Source: Nonomuraea maritima (GTDB lineage: Bacteria > Actinomycetota > Actinomycetes > Streptosporangiales > Streptosporangiaceae). Taken from it: a DNA stretch of 64,000 bases. Positions 1-9,084 of this stretch are shown one piece after another (position 1 is the stretch's first letter; every line of letters starts with the position of its first letter). Both the position numbers and the translations under genes were made by a program. Location of the stretch: positions 248,001 through 312,000 of the forward strand of contig NZ_FNFB01000005.1 of NCBI RefSeq assembly GCF_900100395.1, read 5' to 3'. The notes beneath the pieces are model-generated. The model searched no databases. It saw nothing but the letters and a program-made list of their open reading frames with translations, and had not been told where the DNA came from.

Positions 1-1
1 G

Positions 2-442
2 CTGTCCGGCTGGGACAAGCTCATGCGGCTCAACCTCGACTCCGCCATGGCCGTCTGCCACGCCGTGGCCCCGCACCTGCTCGGGCGCGGCGAGGGGGCG
101 GTGATCAACGTGGCCTCGGTGGCCGCGCTGGGCGCGCCGCTGCTCGCGCCGTACGCGGCCGCGAAGGCCGGCCTGGTGGCCCTGACCAAGACGCTGGCCG
201 TGGAGTGGGCGGCGTCGGGCGTACGGGTCAACGCCCTGTGTCCCGGCTGGACGGCCACCGACATCAACCGCGACCTGTGGGACGACGAGTCCGGCGGCGC
301 CGCCACGGTCGCCACGGTGCCCATGCGACGCTGGGGCACCGTGGAGGAGATGGCGCAGCCGGCCGTGTTCCTGGCGAGCCCCGCCTCGGCGTACATGACG
401 GGTCAGGTGCTGTTCGTCGACGGAGGCGCCACCGCGATCTGA
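2..442 (+). CDS. SDR family oxidoreductase, C-terminal part (cut by window start)
   Basis: The reading frame is open from base 2 and encodes the last 146 residues of a classical short-chain dehydrogenase/reductase. Visible are the catalytic Ser strand (INVASVAAL), the catalytic Tyr-x3-Lys (APYAAAKAGL) and the C-terminal PGW-T-TD segment. It also has the usual ending, FLASPASAYMTGQ followed by DGGAT. The NAD(P)-binding TGxxxGxG half lies outside the window. The Asn of the active-site tetrad (RLNLDSAM) is kept. SDRs of this type reduce or oxidise alcohol/ketone pairs in the cytoplasm. The substrate cannot be told from this fragment. No terminator is obvious before the next gene 100 bp downstream. 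Confidence 0.9.
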   Translation: MSGWDKLMRLNLDSAMAVCHAVAPHLLGRGEGAVINVASVAALGAPLLAPYAAAKAGLVALTKTLAVEWAASGVRVNALCPGWTATDINRDLWDDESGGAATVATVPMRRWGTVEEMAQPAVFLASPASAYMTGQVLFVDGGATAI

Positions 443-544
443 GCGCTGTCGCTTTTGCGGCGGAAGCGAGCCGACTGTCGCTTTGTCGGCGTGGCTGAGG
501 CTGCCGAAGGGGTAACAGGCACCGGCCATGGAGTGATTGTCGCC

Positions 545-1351
545 GTGAACCGGGTTACCGTGTGGTCCGTGCAGCTCTACACGAGATCTGCCGGGACCGG
601 CGTCCCGGTTGTGCTGCTTCACGCGTTTCCCCTGTCGTCGGCCATGTGGCTGGCGCAGCGGGAAGGACTGGCCCGAGCCTGCCGGGTGATCACGCCCGAC
701 CTGCGTGGCTTCGGCGGGTCGCGGCTGGGCGAGGACGAGCCGTCGATCGACCTGATGGCCGACGACGTCGCCGAGCTGCTCGACGCGGAGGGCATCGACA
801 AGGCGGTGGTCGGCGGGCTGTCGATGGGCGGTTACGTCACCATGGCCTTCTGCCGCCGCCACCCCGACCGGGTGCTCGGCGTCATCCTGGCCGACACGAA
901 GGCGACCCCCGACCCGCCCCCGGCACAGGCCAACAGGGAACGGATCGCGCAGGCCGTGCTGTCCGACGGCAGCGACGTCCTGGTCGACGAGGTGCTCCCG
1001 GCGCTCACCGGCCCGACGACCAGGGAACGGCGGGCCATGGTGTTCGGCCGGGTCAAGGGGCTCGTGCAGTCGGCCCCGCCGGGCGCCGTCGCCTGGGCGC
1101 AGCGGGCCATGGCCGCGCGGCCCGACTCGTTCGAGACGCTCCGCGCGCTCAAGGTGCCGCTGCTCGTCGTCGTGGGGGAGGAGGACGAACTGTCACCGGT
1201 CTCCGACGCCGAGGCGATGGCACAGGCGGTGCCCGACGCCAAGCTGGAGGTCATCCCCAAGGCCGGACACCTGAGCGCCGTCGAGCAGCCGGAGGCGTTC
1301 AACGCCGCGCTCGCCGAGTTCCTCCGCACCGAGCTGGGCGCACGCTCCTGA
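545..1351 (+). CDS. alpha/beta-fold hydrolase
   Basis: A 268-residue alpha/beta hydrolase. The oxyanion segment LLHAFPLS is near residue 25 and the nucleophile elbow GLSMGGY puts the catalytic serine at about residue 93. The acid is probably the Asp of GEEDELSP, and the histidine is in KAGHLSAVEQPEAF near the C terminus. The set matches small esterases, haloalkane-dehalogenase-like enzymes and 3-oxoadipate enol-lactonase relatives. The frame is open from 455, but GTG at 545 has a GGAG about 11 nt upstream and gives the normal family length. Further GTG starts at 560 and 569 are possible. It converges with the AI-2E permease gene, 9 bp between stops. Substrate unknown. Confidence 0.85.
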   Translation: MNRVTVWSVQLYTRSAGTGVPVVLLHAFPLSSAMWLAQREGLARACRVITPDLRGFGGSRLGEDEPSIDLMADDVAELLDAEGIDKAVVGGLSMGGYVTMAFCRRHPDRVLGVILADTKATPDPPPAQANRERIAQAVLSDGSDVLVDEVLPALTGPTTRERRAMVFGRVKGLVQSAPPGAVAWAQRAMAARPDSFETLRALKVPLLVVVGEEDELSPVSDAEAMAQAVPDAKLEVIPKAGHLSAVEQPEAFNAALAEFLRTELGARS

Positions 1352-1360
1352 CCCGGCAGG

Positions 1361-2521
1361 TCACGCCTGATCCTGGTGGGGGAACACGATCTCGCGGATG
1401 ACCAGCGAGATCGCGGCCGCCACCGGGATCGCCAGCAGGGCGCCCACGATGCCGAGCAGCGCGCCGCCGAACAGCGCCGCGATCACCGTCACGGCGGGCG
1501 TCACGTCCACCGAGTGCTTCATCACGCGCGGATAGACGACGTAGTTCTCGACCTGCTGGTAGACGACGAAGAAGACCGCGCACGCGATTCCGGCCGGCAG
1601 CGACTGCAGCAGCGCCACGCCGGTCACCAGCACCGCTCCGATCGTCGCGCCCACCAGCGGGATCAGGTCGGTCAGGGCCACGATCAGGGCGAGCGCCAGC
1701 GCGTACTGGACGTCGGCGATCGACAGGAAGATCCACGTGAGCACGCCCGCGATCACCGAGATCAGCACGTTGCCCGCCACGTAGCCGCCGATGCCGGTGA
1801 GGATCTGCTCGGCCATCGACCGCGTACGGGGCCGGCGCGAGGCCGGGACGAGCTTGAGCAGGTAGTCCTTGATGGTGTGCAGCGAGCCCAGGAAGTAGAG
1901 CATGAGCACCAGCAGCGTCACCGTGGTGAACACGCCGTTCAGCACCACCAGCCCGGCTCCCATGATGCCGCTCGCCAGTGAGGGGCCGAGGGTGCTCGTC
2001 ACGAACGTCCGGACCTGGGTGAGGATCTGGTACTCGGCGTCGAGCTGGCGCAGCGTCTCGTTGTTGCTCAGCTCGGTGATGTAACCGGGCACGGCGTTGA
2101 CGAACTCCGTGAGCTGCTGGCTGACCGGCGGCACCACGGCCAGCCCGAACAGCGCGAAGGCGACGATCACCCCGGCGAACACGATGGAGATCGCGGCCCG
2201 TCTGGCCAGCCCGCGGCGCTGCAGCGCGACGACCGCCGGATCGAGCCCGACCGCGAGGAACATCGCCACGACCACCAGGATGATCGTGCTCAGCGACTGC
2301 ATGACCATCTGCGCGATCGCGATCGCCGTGAGCACGCCCAGCCCACCGACCAGGCCGAACAGGAACGGCCCGCGCGCGAGTGGCTTGCCGGGCAGCCCGT
2401 ACGGCTGCGTCTCGTCGCCGTTCTCCGGCCGGCCGGCGGCGGGTTCGTCCGCGGCGGCTTCTTGGGGGGACGTCTGCCTGGCGTCCGGCTCGACCACGGC
2501 AGGTTCGGCTTCTGCGGACAA
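1361..2521 (-). CDS. AI-2E family transporter (PF01594 type)
   Basis: A 386-residue polytopic membrane protein with about eight hydrophobic segments. The soluble charged N-terminal tail of about 50 residues is rich in Glu, Pro and Ala. The layout matches the AI-2E transporter (TqsA/YdiK/PerM) family: paired helices at the start, a central amphipathic stretch, and a C-terminal block with DLIPLVGATIGAVL and the conserved YQQVENYVVYPRV segment. Family members export signals or Na+/H+, but most actinobacterial members are uncharacterised. The start codon is TTG, supported by GGAG 8 nt upstream. A strong hairpin at 2592-2627 separates it from the coiled-coil gene upstream, so it is probably transcribed alone. 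Confidence 0.88.
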   Translation of the reverse strand: MSAEAEPAVVEPDARQTSPQEAAADEPAAGRPENGDETQPYGLPGKPLARGPFLFGLVGGLGVLTAIAIAQMVMQSLSTIILVVVAMFLAVGLDPAVVALQRRGLARRAAISIVFAGVIVAFALFGLAVVPPVSQQLTEFVNAVPGYITELSNNETLRQLDAEYQILTQVRTFVTSTLGPSLASGIMGAGLVVLNGVFTTVTLLVLMLYFLGSLHTIKDYLLKLVPASRRPRTRSMAEQILTGIGGYVAGNVLISVIAGVLTWIFLSIADVQYALALALIVALTDLIPLVGATIGAVLVTGVALLQSLPAGIACAVFFVVYQQVENYVVYPRVMKHSVDVTPAVTVIAALFGGALLGIVGALLAIPVAAAISLVIREIVFPHQDQA

Positions 2522-2591
2522 GGGGTTCTCCAGGGGGTACGGGAGGGTATGCCGGACGAACCACCTGCGGGTACGCGCCCGGCGGACAACA

Positions 2592-2627
2592 AGAGAGCCT
2601 AGCGATCGGGTGATCGCCAGGCTCTCT
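2592..2627 (-). terminator. Hairpin terminator downstream of the coiled-coil gene
   Basis: A 16-bp inverted repeat with one A-C mismatch (arms 2592-2607 and 2612-2627) and a 4-nt loop. It lies 33 bp after the stop codon of the FilP-like gene and before the AI-2E gene on the same strand. There is no long U tract, as is usual for high-GC actinobacteria. Confidence 0.75.
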
Positions 2628-2660
2628 CAGCCGTCAAGCAGCCCCGGGTGAGGCGTCGCG

Positions 2661-3962
2661 TTACTCCTGCCACCACTCGGCGTCATCGTCGGACTTGGCA
2701 GCGGCCTCGGGCTTCGGCGCCGCGGCCGGAGCCGCCGCCGGGACGGCCGCCGGAGCCTCGGCCGCCGCGATCGCGGGCTTGGCCGGGGCCGCGGCGACCG
2801 CGGGCTCCGGGTCCATGCCGGGCAGGGCGGCCCCGCCGAGCAGCTGGCGCAGCTGGGCGAGGTGGCTGGTGATGCTGTCGCGCTGGCGGGTCAGCTCGTC
2901 GACCTGACGCTGCATCGCCGTACGGGTGCGCTCGGCCTCGTTCTTCGCGTCGGTGACGATCGTCTCGGCGTTGGTCTTGGCCTCGGCCACGATGGTCTCG
3001 GAGTTCTTGCGCGCGTTGGCGACGAGCTGCTTGGCGTGCAGGTCGGCCTCGCGGCGGGTCTGGTCGGCCTGCTGGGTGGCCTTCGTGGCCCGCGACTCGG
3101 CGGTGGCGGCCCGCTGTTCGGCCTCGGCGACCAGCTTCTGCGTGGCGGCCTGCGCGGTGGCGTGGCGCTCGGCCTCCTGGCGCTCGGCCTCCTCGCGGCG
3201 GGAGGCGAGCTGGATCTCGAACTCGGCCTCGTCCTGCGCCCGCTTGGCCTCGGACTCCTCGAGCACCCGCTGAGCCTGCGCGCGCATCTCGTCGGCCTGC
3301 CGCTTGGCGGTGGTCAGCACCTCGTCGCGCTCACGCTTGGTAGAGGCGCGCAGCTGGGCCACCTCGCGCTCGGTCGTGGTGCGCAGCTTGGCGATCTCAC
3401 GCTCGGCGTCGGCGCGCTTCTCCGCGACCTCGTGGTCGGCGGTGGCGCGCAGCTTGGCGGCCTCGCGCTCGGTGGTCTGCGTCAGCTCGTCGGCCTCGCG
3501 GCGGGCCGTCGAGCGGATGTCCTCGGCCTCCCGCTCGGCCGTCGTGCGCATCTCCTCGCTCTCGCGAGTGGCCTGGGCGCGCTTCTCGGCGGCCTCGGCC
3601 TCGGCGGCGGCGCGCATGTCGGCGGCATCGACCTTGGCCGCGGCCTTGATCTCGTTGGCCTCGGACCTGGCCGCCTGCACGAGCTCGGTCGCCTGCTCCT
3701 CGGCGAGGCGGAGCAGCTGCTCGATGCGGGCCCCGAGCCCCGAGTAGGTGGGTCGTTCCTGCTCCTGCAACTGCCGCTGGGAGTCGGACAGGTCGCGCTG
3801 GAGGCTGACGACCTGCTCGCGGGCCTGCCGCAGCTCGCCGTCGATCTGCTTGAGATGGTCGTGGACCTGGTGCCGGTCGTAACCACGGAGCACCACGTCG
3901 AACTCGCGCGCTGGGGCGTCCTCGAAGAAGTTGTTGAGCTGGGCGTCGATGTCGGACTGCAT
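2661..3962 (-). CDS. DivIVA-domain coiled-coil protein, FilP / 'cellulose-binding protein' type
   Basis: About 433 residues. The N-terminal DivIVA-like motif (FDVVLRGYDRHQVHDHL, residues about 20-36) is followed by a roughly 300-residue uninterrupted coiled coil. The coil contains degenerate repeats of the form EREAxxLRxTAxREAxE. It ends with an Ala/Pro linker and an acidic tip, DDDAEWWQE. This architecture is that of Streptomyces FilP and Scy relatives, which form cytoskeletal filaments near growing hyphal tips. Start ATG at 3962 is chosen because it begins directly before the conserved domain and has AGGA 10 nt upstream. An upstream GTG (4022) would add 20 non-conserved residues. Strong purine/pyrimidine bias makes a spurious open frame on the other strand. 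Confidence 0.88.
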   Translation of the reverse strand: MQSDIDAQLNNFFEDAPAREFDVVLRGYDRHQVHDHLKQIDGELRQAREQVVSLQRDLSDSQRQLQEQERPTYSGLGARIEQLLRLAEEQATELVQAARSEANEIKAAAKVDAADMRAAAEAEAAEKRAQATRESEEMRTTAEREAEDIRSTARREADELTQTTEREAAKLRATADHEVAEKRADAEREIAKLRTTTEREVAQLRASTKRERDEVLTTAKRQADEMRAQAQRVLEESEAKRAQDEAEFEIQLASRREEAERQEAERHATAQAATQKLVAEAEQRAATAESRATKATQQADQTRREADLHAKQLVANARKNSETIVAEAKTNAETIVTDAKNEAERTRTAMQRQVDELTRQRDSITSHLAQLRQLLGGAALPGMDPEPAVAAAPAKPAIAAAEAPAAVPAAAPAAAPKPEAAAKSDDDAEWWQE

Positions 3963-4129
3963 GGAGGCTCGATCCTGGGTTGTCGAGACGGCTACACGGG
4001 CCGGACGGGGGGTTCGGGGCACCCGAGCCAGGAGCCCATGCCTGACGGCGAGCTCCTTGTCCGGTGGAAGGCCCAGCGTACTCCGCTGGTGCCACCTGCG
4101 GAGCCCCGTCCACCTTTCTGCGTGACTAG

Positions 4130-4579
4130 TTACATATGAACGTTTTTTGCATTTTGTGATGGTGTGGCGGCCTGAACCAACTCGGTCAACATTCCGCCCA
4201 CATCCTTCGGATGGATGAATGCGATTTCGGACCCCATCGACCCGTGCCTGGGCCGTTCGTCCAGCAGTCGTACGCCCTTCTCCTGCACCTTCCGCATGGC
4301 GTCGGCGACGTCGGGGACGCCGAATGCCACGTGGTGCACCCCCTCACCGCGCCTGGCGAGGAATTTTCCCACAGGTGAGTCATCGGAGAGAGGCTCGAGC
4401 AACTGAATGTAGGAGCCCCCGCCTTCACCGTCGGCGATGTGCAGCATGGCCTCCTTGACGCCCTGTTCCTCGTTCACCTCCCGCGCGACCACCGTCAGCT
4501 CGAACGTCCGCGAGAACAGTTCGATCTTCTCCTCCAGGTCGCGGCAGGCGATACCGATGTGGTCGATCCGCATGAACAT
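4130..4579 (-). CDS. mce: methylmalonyl-CoA epimerase
   Basis: 149 residues with the vicinal-oxygen-chelate fold of methylmalonyl-CoA epimerase, which interconverts the (S) and (R) forms of methylmalonyl-CoA in propionyl-CoA metabolism. Metal ligands are visible: the His of RIDHIGIA near the N terminus, the His pair of GVHHVAFG, and the Glu of MLTELVQ near the end. Start ATG 4579 has GGAGG 10 nt upstream. A second ATG at 4573 starts with the usual MRIDHIG but is 16 nt from the SD. It is divergent from the thiolase gene across an 85-bp shared promoter region, an arrangement seen in other actinomycetes. Confidence 0.92.
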   Translation of the reverse strand: MFMRIDHIGIACRDLEEKIELFSRTFELTVVAREVNEEQGVKEAMLHIADGEGGGSYIQLLEPLSDDSPVGKFLARRGEGVHHVAFGVPDVADAMRKVQEKGVRLLDERPRHGSMGSEIAFIHPKDVGGMLTELVQAATPSQNAKNVHM

Positions 4580-4664
4580 GTGTGGCCTACCTCCATGGCG
4601 AGCGACGTGCTACCCGTGGGTATGGTGTCAAAGACCCGACGCGCGAGCACAGGAGGCCGTTGTC

Positions 4665-5852
4665 ATGTCCAGTTCCGTCATCGTCGCCGGAGCTCGCACC
4701 CCCATCGGCAAGCTACTAGGAGCCCTGTCCGGCCTGCAGGCCGTCGATCTCGGGGGCATCGCCATCAAGGCCGCCCTCGAGCGGGCGAGGGTGGCACCGG
4801 AGGCCGTGCAGTACGTCATCATGGGCCAGGTCCTCCAGGCCGGCGCGGGCCAGATCCCGTCGCGTCAGGCCGCGACCAAGGCCGGCATCCCGATGACCGT
4901 CCCCTCGATCACGATCAACAAGGTGTGCCTGTCGGGCCTCGACGCCATCGCCCTGGCCGACCAGCTGATCAGGGCCGGCGAGTTCGACATCGTGGTGGCC
5001 GGCGGCATGGAGTCGATGACCAACGCCCCCCACCTGCTGCCCGGCCTGCGCAAGGGCGTCAAGTTCGGCGGCTCCGAGGTGGTCGACTCGATGGCCCACG
5101 ACGGCCTGTTCTGCGCGTTCGACCAGTGCGCGATGGGCGAGTCGACCGAGCACCACAACGCGCTGCGCGGCATCGGTCGCGAGGAGCAGGACGCCTTCTC
5201 GGCCCGCTCCCACCAGCTCGCCGCCGCCGCCGTCAAGAACGGCGTCTTCGAGGACGAGATCGTCCCGGTGGAAATCCCGCAGCGCCGCGGCGAGCCCCTG
5301 GTCGTCAAGGACGACGAGGGCGTACGCGGCGACACCAGCGTCGAGACGCTCGCCAAGCTCCGCCCCGCCTTCGCCGCCGACGGCACCATCACCGCCGGGT
5401 CGTCCTCGCAGATCTCCGACGGGGCCTGCGCCGTGGTGGTCATGTCGAAGGCCAAGGCCGAGGAGCTCGGGCTCGAGTGGCTGGCCGAGATCGGCCGGCA
5501 CGGCAACGTCGCCGGCCCCGACGCCTCCCTGCACTCGCAGCCGGCCAACGCCATCAAGCAGGCCATGGCCAAGCAGGGCGTCGCGGCCGACGACCTCGAC
5601 CTGGTCGAGATCAACGAGGCGTTCGCGAGCGTCGTGCTGGAGTCGGCCAAGGAGCTCGGCCTCCCGCTCGACAAGGTCAACGTCAACGGCGGCGGCATCG
5701 CTCTCGGGCACCCGATCGGCGCGTCGGGCGCGCGTATCGTGCTCACCCTGGCGCACGAGCTGAAGCGCAGGGGCGGCGGGCTGGGCGCCGCCGGGCTGTG
5801 CGGCGGCGGCGGTCAGGGCGACGCCCTCCTCGTCACTGTCCCCAAGGCCTGA
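4665..5852 (+). CDS. acetyl-CoA C-acetyltransferase (thiolase)
   Basis: 395 residues, the normal thiolase length. The acyl-accepting cysteine is Cys88 in the segment [10 protein letters not shown] (most homologues have NKVCxSG). The C-terminal catalytic set is [10 protein letters not shown] (His) and [11 protein letters not shown] (Cys). NEAFA is also present. It condenses two acetyl-CoA units or cleaves acetoacetyl-CoA, and may support fatty-acid degradation or the ethylmalonyl-CoA/polyhydroxybutyrate routes. ATG 4665 is preceded by AGGAGG (4651-4656). The longer frame upstream is not supported. It is divergent from mce and followed by a perfect 21-bp-arm terminator. Confidence 0.93.
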   Translation: MSSSVIVAGARTPIGKLLGALSGLQAVDLGGIAIKAALERARVAPEAVQYVIMGQVLQAGAGQIPSRQAATKAGIPMTVPSITINKVCLSGLDAIALADQLIRAGEFDIVVAGGMESMTNAPHLLPGLRKGVKFGGSEVVDSMAHDGLFCAFDQCAMGESTEHHNALRGIGREEQDAFSARSHQLAAAAVKNGVFEDEIVPVEIPQRRGEPLVVKDDEGVRGDTSVETLAKLRPAFAADGTITAGSSSQISDGACAVVVMSKAKAEELGLEWLAEIGRHGNVAGPDASLHSQPANAIKQAMAKQGVAADDLDLVEINEAFASVVLESAKELGLPLDKVNVNGGGIALGHPIGASGARIVLTLAHELKRRGGGLGAAGLCGGGGQGDALLVTVPKA

Positions 5853-5867
5853 CTCTCCGGACCACAT

Positions 5868-5915
5868 GGCGATGCCCCGGCTTTCCGTCCAGTAACGGAA
5901 AGCCGGGGCATCGCC
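5868..5915. terminator. Strong bidirectional hairpin terminator
   Basis: A perfect inverted repeat with 21-bp arms (5868-5888 and 5895-5915) around a 6-nt loop. It starts 15 bp after the thiolase stop and also faces the small minus-strand gene at 6023-6169, so it can stop transcription from both sides. Confidence 0.88.
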
Positions 5916-5977
5916 GTGTCGCGCTCGTGGCCCGGCCAGGATCCGGACCCTTCGCACCGCCCCTTACGGGGGTTGTT

Positions 5978-6011
5978 CAGCCCGGCCGCGAGGGAGGCGG
6001 CGGCCGGGCTG
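5978..6011 (-). terminator. Hairpin terminator of the small 6.0-kb ORF
   Basis: Perfect 12-bp arms (5978-5989 and 6000-6011) with a 10-nt loop, 11 bp after the stop of the 48-residue gene. Together with 5868-5915 it insulates this gene from the thiolase. Confidence 0.65.
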
Positions 6012-6022
6012 CTTGTGGAGGG

Positions 6023-6169
6023 TCATGGGACGAGGAAGCGGGCGAAGACCGAGCGGCGCTCGGCGGGCCGCTCCGTGCGCGCCTGCGTCACGCGCCGGTG
6101 TTCGGCGGCCGCCTGCCGGAGCTCGGCCGCGTGGTGCTGCATGATCGTGTAGTCGAGTTCGGCGTTCAT
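6023..6169 (-). CDS. Small conserved-type hypothetical protein (48 aa)
   Basis: A 48-residue ORF with ATG at 6169 and a GGGAG 11 nt upstream, ending in TGA just before a hairpin terminator. The protein starts MNAELDYTIMQHHAAELR and is highly charged (Arg/Glu/Gln-rich, predicted helical), ending RFLVP. Similar short proteins beginning with Asn-Ala/Glu and Tyr-x-Met-x-x-x-x-Ala-x-Glu-Leu-Arg occur widely in actinomycetes with no known function. I recall this pattern but cannot search it. SD, stop and terminator together support a real gene. No membrane segment or metal motif. Confidence 0.6.
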   Translation of the reverse strand: MNAELDYTIMQHHAAELRQAAAEHRRVTQARTERPAERRSVFARFLVP

Positions 6170-6324
6170 GCCGGTGATGACTCCCTTGATGTGCGTTCTG
6201 CTGGCACTCTCAAGACTCGTCCTAAGGCCCCCGGCGGCACATCGGGCGTATGCCTTATCTCCTGACCTCTCCCGACATAAGGACGGATGGAGGGATGCTT
6301 AGGCGATCACCTGGCCGCCTAAGG

Positions 6325-6996
6325 TCACGGCTCGTCGCCGTGCTTCACGGTGACCTTGGTGAAACCGAGCGACTTCAGCATCCCCGTCAGCATGCTCTTC
6401 GTGTTGGCGTCGGCCCTGGCCCGCAGGTCGCTCGCCACGGCCGCCTCAAGGATCTTCTTCTCCGCCAGGAGGTAGAGCTCCCGCTGGTCGCCGGGCGAGC
6501 CCGACAGGAAGCCCTGGACCCGGTCGATCAGTCCGCGCTGCTGGGCGAACACGTACGAACGGCTGTTGTCGAGGTTGGGCTTCTCCAACTGGGCGCGTGG
6601 CACGCGGATCGTCGCCTCGGTACGGTCGTCCGACACCGTCACGCCGTTGGTCGCCATGCCCGCGAAGTCGACGTAGGCGTCCACCCCGCCTGCCCCGACG
6701 AAGAGCGTCCGGCTGCCCTTGATCGCGTCGGGCAGGAAGGTGGCGTCCTTCTCCAGGTCGACCACGACCTGGAAGTTGCCCGTCGCGGCCTCGAACCGGC
6801 TCAGGTCCTTGATGGACTGCAGCAGCACCGGCTGGCTGCGGTCGACCGTGCGCTCGCCGAGCGGGTCGAGCCAGGACCACGCCAGGCGCCCGCCCACCAC
6901 GAGCAGGATCGCGAGGACGAGGAGCCCGGCCACATATCGCCACCTGCGCCGCCGCCCGGCCGTGGCCACGGGCGGCGTCGTACGGGAAGTCGTCAT
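6325..6996 (-). CDS. DUF4230-like membrane-anchored protein
   Basis: 223 residues. A basic cytoplasmic tail is followed by one membrane segment (YVAGLLVLAILLVVGGRLAW, about residues 21-40) and a soluble outside domain. That domain contains LLQSIKDLSRFEAATGNF, two beta-rich repeats and an amphipathic C terminus ending TKVTVKHGDEP. The pattern 'LxxIxxlsrleTa' after a single anchor is typical of DUF4230 proteins. Function unknown. ATG 6996 is chosen because the frame further upstream is Arg/Ser-rich noise. The SD is weak (GGGGTAG). Its start is 29 bp from the stop of the larger membrane protein on the same strand, so the two are probably co-transcribed. Confidence 0.75.
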   Translation of the reverse strand: MTTSRTTPPVATAGRRRRWRYVAGLLVLAILLVVGGRLAWSWLDPLGERTVDRSQPVLLQSIKDLSRFEAATGNFQVVVDLEKDATFLPDAIKGSRTLFVGAGGVDAYVDFAGMATNGVTVSDDRTEATIRVPRAQLEKPNLDNSRSYVFAQQRGLIDRVQGFLSGSPGDQRELYLLAEKKILEAAVASDLRARADANTKSMLTGMLKSLGFTKVTVKHGDEP

Positions 6997-7024
6997 GCGA
7001 GCATGACTACCCCGCGAATGATCA

Positions 7025-8851
7025 TCAGTGCCAGCCGAGCGGTGACATCTTCGAGACCTGTGCGGCCTCCAGCAGGGGCCGGCCGTCCGCGCAGCCCTGG
7101 CAGCCGCCCTCGGGACGTCCTTCCACGAGACTCCCGGCGGCGCCGTCGGGCTCGAGCGGGCGGACGAACGCGACCCGCGCCGCGCCCGGCTGCGGCCGCT
7201 GCGGCTCGTGCGCCGGCGCGTGGGCCGAGTAGCCACGCCCCGGGATGCGCGGCGCCGGCTGGGACGCGACCTCCATCACCGGCCAGTTGCCGCCGGACGT
7301 GTCGCGGTCCCAGGCGACAGGGGGAGCGGTCGGCGCCTGACCGGTCGCGGAGATCTTGGGGTGATCGCCGGGCTCGTGCGTGCGCGGGGTGTCGTCCGGA
7401 CTCTCCGTGACGTCGGGAGCGGCGGTGTGGTCAGGGGTCGCCGGCGCGGTGGGCACGGTGGGCACCGTGGGCATGGTGGGCCCGGTGGGAGCTGCGGGCG
7501 CGGCCGGGGCGGTCGGGGTCGGAACGGCCGACGGCGTGCCGGTCGGCTCGGGGTAGACCGGGTAGACCTGCGTCGTGCCGGGAGTCGGGCGCGCGACCGG
7601 GGGCGCCACCTGCACGTGACCGGGCCCACCGCCGAAGTGGCTGCTCGACAGCCGGCAGCCCTGGAAGTCGCTGTAGAACATGCGCAGCCACTCGCGCCGC
7701 TGGTGTTCGCTGAGCGAGGAGAACCACGCGGTCGCGTACTGGTGCTCGGGCAGCGGCGCGCCAGGCAGCGGCTCACCGCGCAGCCAGGCCACCACGATCT
7801 GCCGGTAGCCCTCGGCGACCGTGCCGTGGCACGGAGGGGCGAGCGACTCGATGTACTCATACGCCGCCTCGTCGGCGAACCCGGCCGACAGGTCGGGGAT
7901 GTGCACCGGGGCCAGCCCGTAGCGTGGCCTCAGCTGCTCGTCCAACGGACGCTGCTCCACCAGCGTGAACTCGGCCGGCGTGCCGGCCAGCCGGGAGGCG
8001 ATCTGGGTGAACGCCGCCCCGAGCTCGGTCAGCCCTGCCCGCATCCCGGGATGGACGCACACCGTGATCGGCCACTCATGGCAGCTGTGGGAGATGTCGG
8101 TGGCGGCGGCCGGCCGCGGCGCGGCGAGCACCCGTGTGACGCCCATGCCGGCGCACAGGACGCCGAGCAGCGCGCACGCCAGTACGAGAGCCTGCCGGGT
8201 GACCAGCGCCGCCCAGCCGAGCAGCAGCGCCGCCGAGATGCCGAGCAGCCAGATCGTCTGGTCGAAGAACGGCGTGCCGGCCAGACCCTGGAACAGGTCG
8301 TACGGCTCGCCCGTGCCTGGCGCGAGCTTGTCGGCCCACCCGCGGTCGTCGGCCAGCCACGAGAACACCACGTAGCAGCCCAGCCCGGCGATCGGCGGCG
8401 TGTACGGCCTGGGGGCCACCCAGCCGGCCACCCACCCGATCACCGAGTAGAGGGCGAGACCGGCCATGCCCATGCCCAGGGCCGAGACGCTCAGGCGCCC
8501 CGCCTGGTCGGTGAGCACCGTCTTGACCGCCAGCACCAGCACGGTGGCGGCGAACGACCCCAGCACCACCATCACGATCGCGAGCGGCGCCTTGAGCGCC
8601 CGCCACGTCGTGAGCGACCGCCCGCGCAGCGCACGGCGCTTGCGCAACGCCACCCAGGCGGCGAAGGCGGCGGCCACGGGCCCGGTCAGCCGGAGCGAGC
8701 CGATGACCGCGGCCACGATGTTCTCCCAGGCGTCGACGCCCGGTATCAGGACGTTCCACGCCGCGACCAAGCCGACAGCGAGCAGCACGGCCACTGTGAC
8801 GGCCGCGCTGTGCTTCAGCTCCTCTCGTGAAACGCCCGCGTGCTCACGCAC
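7025..8851 (-). CDS. Multispanning membrane protein with long Pro/Thr-rich tail, unknown function
   Basis: 608 residues; I do not recognise a named family. The N-terminal half has about six to seven membrane segments (VTVAVLLAVGLVAAW, then IVMVVLGSFAATVLVLAV, and others). After residue about 245 comes an extracytoplasmic-looking domain beginning HSCHEWPITVCVHPGM. It has several cysteines (SCHE, TVCVH, APPCHG, QGCRL) that could form disulfides. From about residue 415 the chain is low-complexity Pro/Thr/Ala (TVPTVPTAPATP), then a tail with GGCQGC. Start is GTG 8851 with GGGGA upstream. The cysteine-bearing domain resembles the receptor-like part of uncharacterised actinobacterial ABC-type membrane proteins, but this is only an impression. 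Confidence 0.65.
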   Translation of the reverse strand: MREHAGVSREELKHSAAVTVAVLLAVGLVAAWNVLIPGVDAWENIVAAVIGSLRLTGPVAAAFAAWVALRKRRALRGRSLTTWRALKAPLAIVMVVLGSFAATVLVLAVKTVLTDQAGRLSVSALGMGMAGLALYSVIGWVAGWVAPRPYTPPIAGLGCYVVFSWLADDRGWADKLAPGTGEPYDLFQGLAGTPFFDQTIWLLGISAALLLGWAALVTRQALVLACALLGVLCAGMGVTRVLAAPRPAAATDISHSCHEWPITVCVHPGMRAGLTELGAAFTQIASRLAGTPAEFTLVEQRPLDEQLRPRYGLAPVHIPDLSAGFADEAAYEYIESLAPPCHGTVAEGYRQIVVAWLRGEPLPGAPLPEHQYATAWFSSLSEHQRREWLRMFYSDFQGCRLSSSHFGGGPGHVQVAPPVARPTPGTTQVYPVYPEPTGTPSAVPTPTAPAAPAAPTGPTMPTVPTVPTAPATPDHTAAPDVTESPDDTPRTHEPGDHPKISATGQAPTAPPVAWDRDTSGGNWPVMEVASQPAPRIPGRGYSAHAPAHEPQRPQPGAARVAFVRPLEPDGAAGSLVEGRPEGGCQGCADGRPLLEAAQVSKMSPLGWH

Positions 8852-9084
8852 TCTTTTCCCCGTTGAAGTTCATCAAGCACCCCCGTGCCCCTCGGCAAGG
8901 CGGAAGCGAAGAGTCCTTTCTGGCCGGTCCCCACAGCCACAGGACTTGGCGTCCGCGTCACCATACGTACGAGAACCATAACTGAGCGTGATGATTGATG
9001 TCCGTATTCTTGGTCAGCCGAGGAAGTCTGTCGCGCAGAGTAGCCAGGCGAACCGGGACGACCGGCGCGCGCTACCGTAGCGCT

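Noticed and set aside
2862..4139. Long plus-strand open frame (Gly/Leu/Val-rich) opposite the coiled-coil gene
   Set aside because: It is the codon-bias shadow of a repetitive coiled-coil gene in a GC-rich genome; composition is monotonous and no motif is present.
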